Under the pieces are notes generated by a model. The model ran no database searches. It was not told the origin of the DNA and saw nothing but the letters and a program-made list of their open reading frames with translations. Position numbers and translations under genes: made by a program. Shown piece by piece: positions 61,190 to 64,000 of a DNA stretch of 64,000 nt (positions within the stretch are counted from its first letter, which is position 1; each line of letters begins with the position of its first letter). Location of the stretch: assembly GCA_028023455.1 (NCBI GenBank), contig JAQFVV010000020.1:4139092-4203091 (forward strand), read 5' to 3'. Origin of the DNA: Epiperipatus broadwayi. Lineage: Eukaryota; Onychophora; Udeonychophora; Euonychophora; Peripatidae.

Positions 61190-62248
61190 ATCACCATTTC
61201 CTATGCTTGCTTATAACTTATTAAAACAGACAAAACTCTCTATATATATTGCCACTCAGTGCAAGCCAGGGTAATCAATGGATGCCAGAAGGCTTGTGCA
61301 TAAAATCTGCATCTCCCCAGACTACTTTATGGCTTGTGGCCTTTATTGGTGAGGAGCCTTGGATCTGAGAGCACTGCACCTAGATCTTAAGATCTAATGC
61401 AACCCTCCTGCAGCCACCTTTTATCTCTATTTAACTACAAAACTATGAGTCTTAAATTGAAAACATTGTAATATTTTCAATCCAAGCTCATTAGCTTATA
61501 TAGTCACATAGGTCTGAACTCAGTTCAGTACCTATACATTTTGGTGACTTTGAAAACCATTAGGCAGGATTGGTTTTAAGATAATAAACATCACATGATC
61601 ACCATTTCCTATGCTTGCTTATGTTATTAAAACAGGCAAAACTCTTTATACGTACTGCCACTCATTGCAAGTCAGAGTAATCAATTGATCCCAGAAGACT
61701 TGTGCATAAAATTCCCATCTAGTACCTACTCATTCAATATCCCAGACTAGTTTCTGGCTTGTGGCCTTTGCCAGTGAGGAGCCTTGGATCTGAGAGCACT
61801 GCACCTGGATCTTAGGATCTAATGCAACCCCCCAGCAGCCACCTTTTATCTCTGCTTAATAACAAAACTAATAGGATAGTGGTGGCTATGGTTATTAAAG
61901 AACCAAAGTCACCAAAATGTATAGGTACTAAACTGAGTTCAGACCTATATGACAATATAAGCTAATGAGCTTGGATTGAAAATATTAGTGTTTTCAATTT
62001 AAGATTCACAGTTTTGTAGTTAAGTTGAGATAAAAGAAGGCTGCTAGAGGGTTACATTAGATCCTAAGATCTAAGTGCAGTGCTCTCAGATCCGAGACTG
62101 CTCACTGATGAAGGCCACAAGCCAGAAACTAATCTGGGGATATTGGATGAATAGGCACTAGATGGGGATTTTATGCACCAGCCTTCTGGCATCCATTGAT
62201 TACTCTGGCTTGCACTGAGTGGCATATTATATAGAGTTTTGCCTGTTG
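61190..62248. mobile_element. Family A composite: 1.6 antisense units joined head-to-head to one sense unit
   Basis: Flanked by a perfect 15-bp duplication taatataatctcttg (61175-61189, 62249-62263), so the whole composite inserted as one piece. The antisense part repeats with a period of about 404 bp (61190 and 61597). Orientation flips at about 61868. The right end is gagttttgcctgtt. Confidence 0.9.
62099..62140 (+). ncRNA. Hammerhead-like motif, family A
   Basis: CTGATGA and GAAA are intact and helix II is GGC/GCC with a CACAA loop. Helix I has one mismatch (G-G), and helix III lost its second pair (ACTAAT). Activity doubtful. Confidence 0.55.
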
Positions 62249-62468
62249 TAATATAATCTCTTGTGATATCTTTATTATTTTTAATTTTAATATTTCAATA
62301 TAAGTATAATTTATATATCATATGATCACCATCTCTTATGCCAGCACATAGCTGTTATTAAACAGGCAAAACTCTCCATACAGTAGTCACCCTATGCCAA
62401 CCAGAGTAATCAATGGATGCCAGCAGGCTTGTGCATAAAATCCCCATCTAGTGCCTATTCATCCAATA

Positions 62469-62509
62469 TCCCCAGACTAGTTTTTGGCTTATAGCCTTCG
62501 TCAGTGAGG
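62469..62509 (-). ncRNA. Decayed hammerhead-like motif, family A (antisense piece)
   Basis: CTGACGA, GGC/GCC helix II with a TATAA loop and ACTAGTC are kept, but the invariant G before AAA is A. Confidence 0.5.
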
Positions 62510-62694
62510 GGTCTTGGTTCTGAGAGCACTGTATCTAGATCTTATGAGAGAAATAAATGGATGCTAGAAGGCTTGTGCATAAAATACACATCTAGTGCTT
62601 ACTCATTCAATATCCCCAGATTAGTTCTGGCATATCCCCAGACTGGTTTCTGGCCCTCCTAAGATCTAGGTGCAGTGCCCTTAGATCCAAGGCC

Positions 62695-62735
62695 CCTCAC
62701 TGACGAAGGCCACAAGCCAGAAACTAGTCTGGGGA
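62695..62735 (+). ncRNA. Hammerhead-like motif, family A (second-best copy)
   Basis: The core reads CTGACGA (62700-62706; the U-to-C is at position 7, which tolerates any base). GAAA, GGC/GCC helix II, AC/GT helix III and five helix I pairs are present. Predicted cleavage follows C62729. It has the same A-A mismatch beside the core. Confidence 0.65.
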
Positions 62736-62864
62736 TATTGGATTAGTAGGTACTAGATGGGGATTTTCTGCACTAAGCCTTTTGTCATCCATTGATTACT
62801 CTGGTTGACACAGGGTGGCACTACTGTATGAGAGTTTTGCCTGTTTGATATAATGTATATACTT

Positions 62865-64000
62865 GGAGTTTAGATGTAATTATATGGCATAGAGTCAATA
62901 GCTGAAGGGAGCTTGAAAGTCTGTATATTTAATTTTTTTAATCTATAAGGAACCAGTTTTTTAAAAACTTTCAAATGCACAAAACAGATTTTCATGAAAA
63001 GCTAGATATACCTTATTTATTTTTTTGACATAAACTGGTCAATTGACAAAGCTAAGGATACATTTTTTTAATGTGTATGACAAAGGTTTTTTTTTCAAAT
63101 AAGAAGCTAAATTGTAGATTAATCTTTAAAAAATGAGCGTGCCACAATATTTTGTATTTTTATTTGAAACTAAATGCTGTTATTAAAACATTATCTTAAA
63201 ACACTTTAGCAAAAGAGTTCATCGTTATCATTTCAACCATAAACGATCAATTGCATGATAAAAATATTTCATATTTTTAATCTAGTTTCATCAATCCATA
63301 GCCTCTCTTTCACCAGTGATTTCTTTCTAGATCTTTTACAATCTTTTGAGATTAAATAAATAACTTTAACTATCTATTGTTCATCTCTTCTAGCAATATG
63401 CCCAGCGTAGATAATGTGGATTTGATATTTTAAGTCTTGAATACAATGAAGAAACTATACTTTCAACTAAAAATTTGAAATGACTTCAAGATATTTAATA
63501 AAAAAAGTTAAAGTTCCGTAAAAGGACAGGATTTCAGATAAATATTAAAATATCATAGATTAGATAGCAGATATAACCATGTTTATAATGAATCCTAAAG
63601 TCAAGGTAGTTTTTGTCTGCTTTACATAATCTTTATTGTGAATTGTCAAACATTTTACAAGTAAATGTCATAATTTTAAAGCTGTTACATTTTGTGCAAT
63701 TATTGATGTTTCTGAAGTGTGGATATTACTGAAGACTTATAAATACCAACAATAACATCACAAAATTTTATCATCTCACTTGTAAGTTTTCACTAATAAG
63801 ATGAACAAAACTTTTCTTAGAAAAATATATAAGTAAACTGAGAAATCATATGTTGTTGATGATGTAAACATAAAATTAAGGTTATTAACCTATATAGTAA
63901 TTGATTTAATGTCAGATCTATATAATTTGGTTTGGGTGCAAAATTATTAAGATGTTTTGAATTTCATGTTATTAACTTGAATTGTATAAAGAAGTAATAA
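62865..64000. other. AT-rich DNA to the window edge
   Basis: No exon of the second F-box gene and no repeat was recognised. Presumed intron of that gene. Confidence 0.4.

Larger units (their letters stand above)
62318..62848. mobile_element. Family A composite: antisense piece then sense piece, 531 bp
   Basis: Flanked by 13-bp repeats tataatttatata / tataatgtatata (62305-62317, 62849-62861). The left end gatcaccatctcttatgcc is antisense and the right end gagttttgcctgttt is sense, with internal rearrangements around 62545-62660. Confidence 0.85.

Noticed and set aside
60740-64000. Upstream exons of the second F-box gene
   Set aside because: I looked on the minus strand for an exon-2-like leucine-rich segment and an F-box and found none before the window edge.

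Overview
The window reads as AT-rich, repeat-dense nuclear DNA of an invertebrate animal. There is no operon structure. One host gene has GT-AG introns of several kilobases, and the rest is dominated by non-LTR, Penelope-like and LTR retroelement debris, tRNA-derived SINEs, TIR elements, long (TA)n tracts and palindromes. An arthropod, perhaps a chelicerate, would fit, but the sequence alone does not settle it.

The only confidently recognised host gene is an FBXO39-like F-box gene on the minus strand (40374 down to 19867). Three coding exons (39411-40374, 32854-33015, 19867-20069) join with matching phases and canonical splice sites to give a 442-aa protein, the size I recall for vertebrate FBXO39. 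Intron 1 (6.4 kb) carries two SINEs and several ribozyme-type repeats. Intron 2 (12.8 kb) carries a Penelope-like element, a candidate LTR fragment and a nearly intact RTE-type LINE. A second, diverged last exon of the same gene type lies at 60593-60738, also on the minus strand, so the locus is probably a tandem FBXO39-like family whose next member continues beyond the right edge.

The most unusual content is a set of repeats carrying hammerhead-ribozyme-like motifs. Family A is a unit of about 405-445 bp seen as tandem and head-to-head copies at 13.0-14.0, 56.6-58.0, 61.2-62.2 and 62.3-62.8 kb, plus tiny end-only copies of 30-86 bp at 34.9, 41.0 and 56.3 kb. Many copies are flanked by 13-22 bp target-site duplications and all of these end at the same 3' terminus. 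Family B is a long palindrome (132-bp arms) at 14.3-14.6 kb with a hammerhead-like motif at its tip. Family C is a ~200 bp repeat at 18.05 and 38.1 kb with a hammerhead-like motif and Pol III-box-like sequence. All three share the CUGAUGA core, a paired helix I, a short helix II with a like-with-like mismatch at the 10.1/11.1 position, and a very short self-complementary helix III. They resemble retrozymes, schistosome Sm-alpha-type SINEs and Penelope-associated hammerheads, but the combination looks worth describing.

Layout: 0.4-1.2 kb LINE fragment with nested SINE; 2.4-4.6 kb Penelope-like remnant (-); 6.9-7.2 kb hAT MITE; 6.4-8.7 and 16.9-19.4 kb diverged duplicate segments; 13-14.6 kb ribozyme repeats; 19.9-40.4 kb F-box gene; 42.7 kb possible signal-peptide exon; 43-48.3 kb retroelement remnants; 49.9 kb SINE; 50-56 kb mostly featureless AT-rich DNA; 56-63 kb ribozyme repeat arrays, a TIR element and the paralogous F-box exon. 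All coordinates and pairings were worked out by eye.
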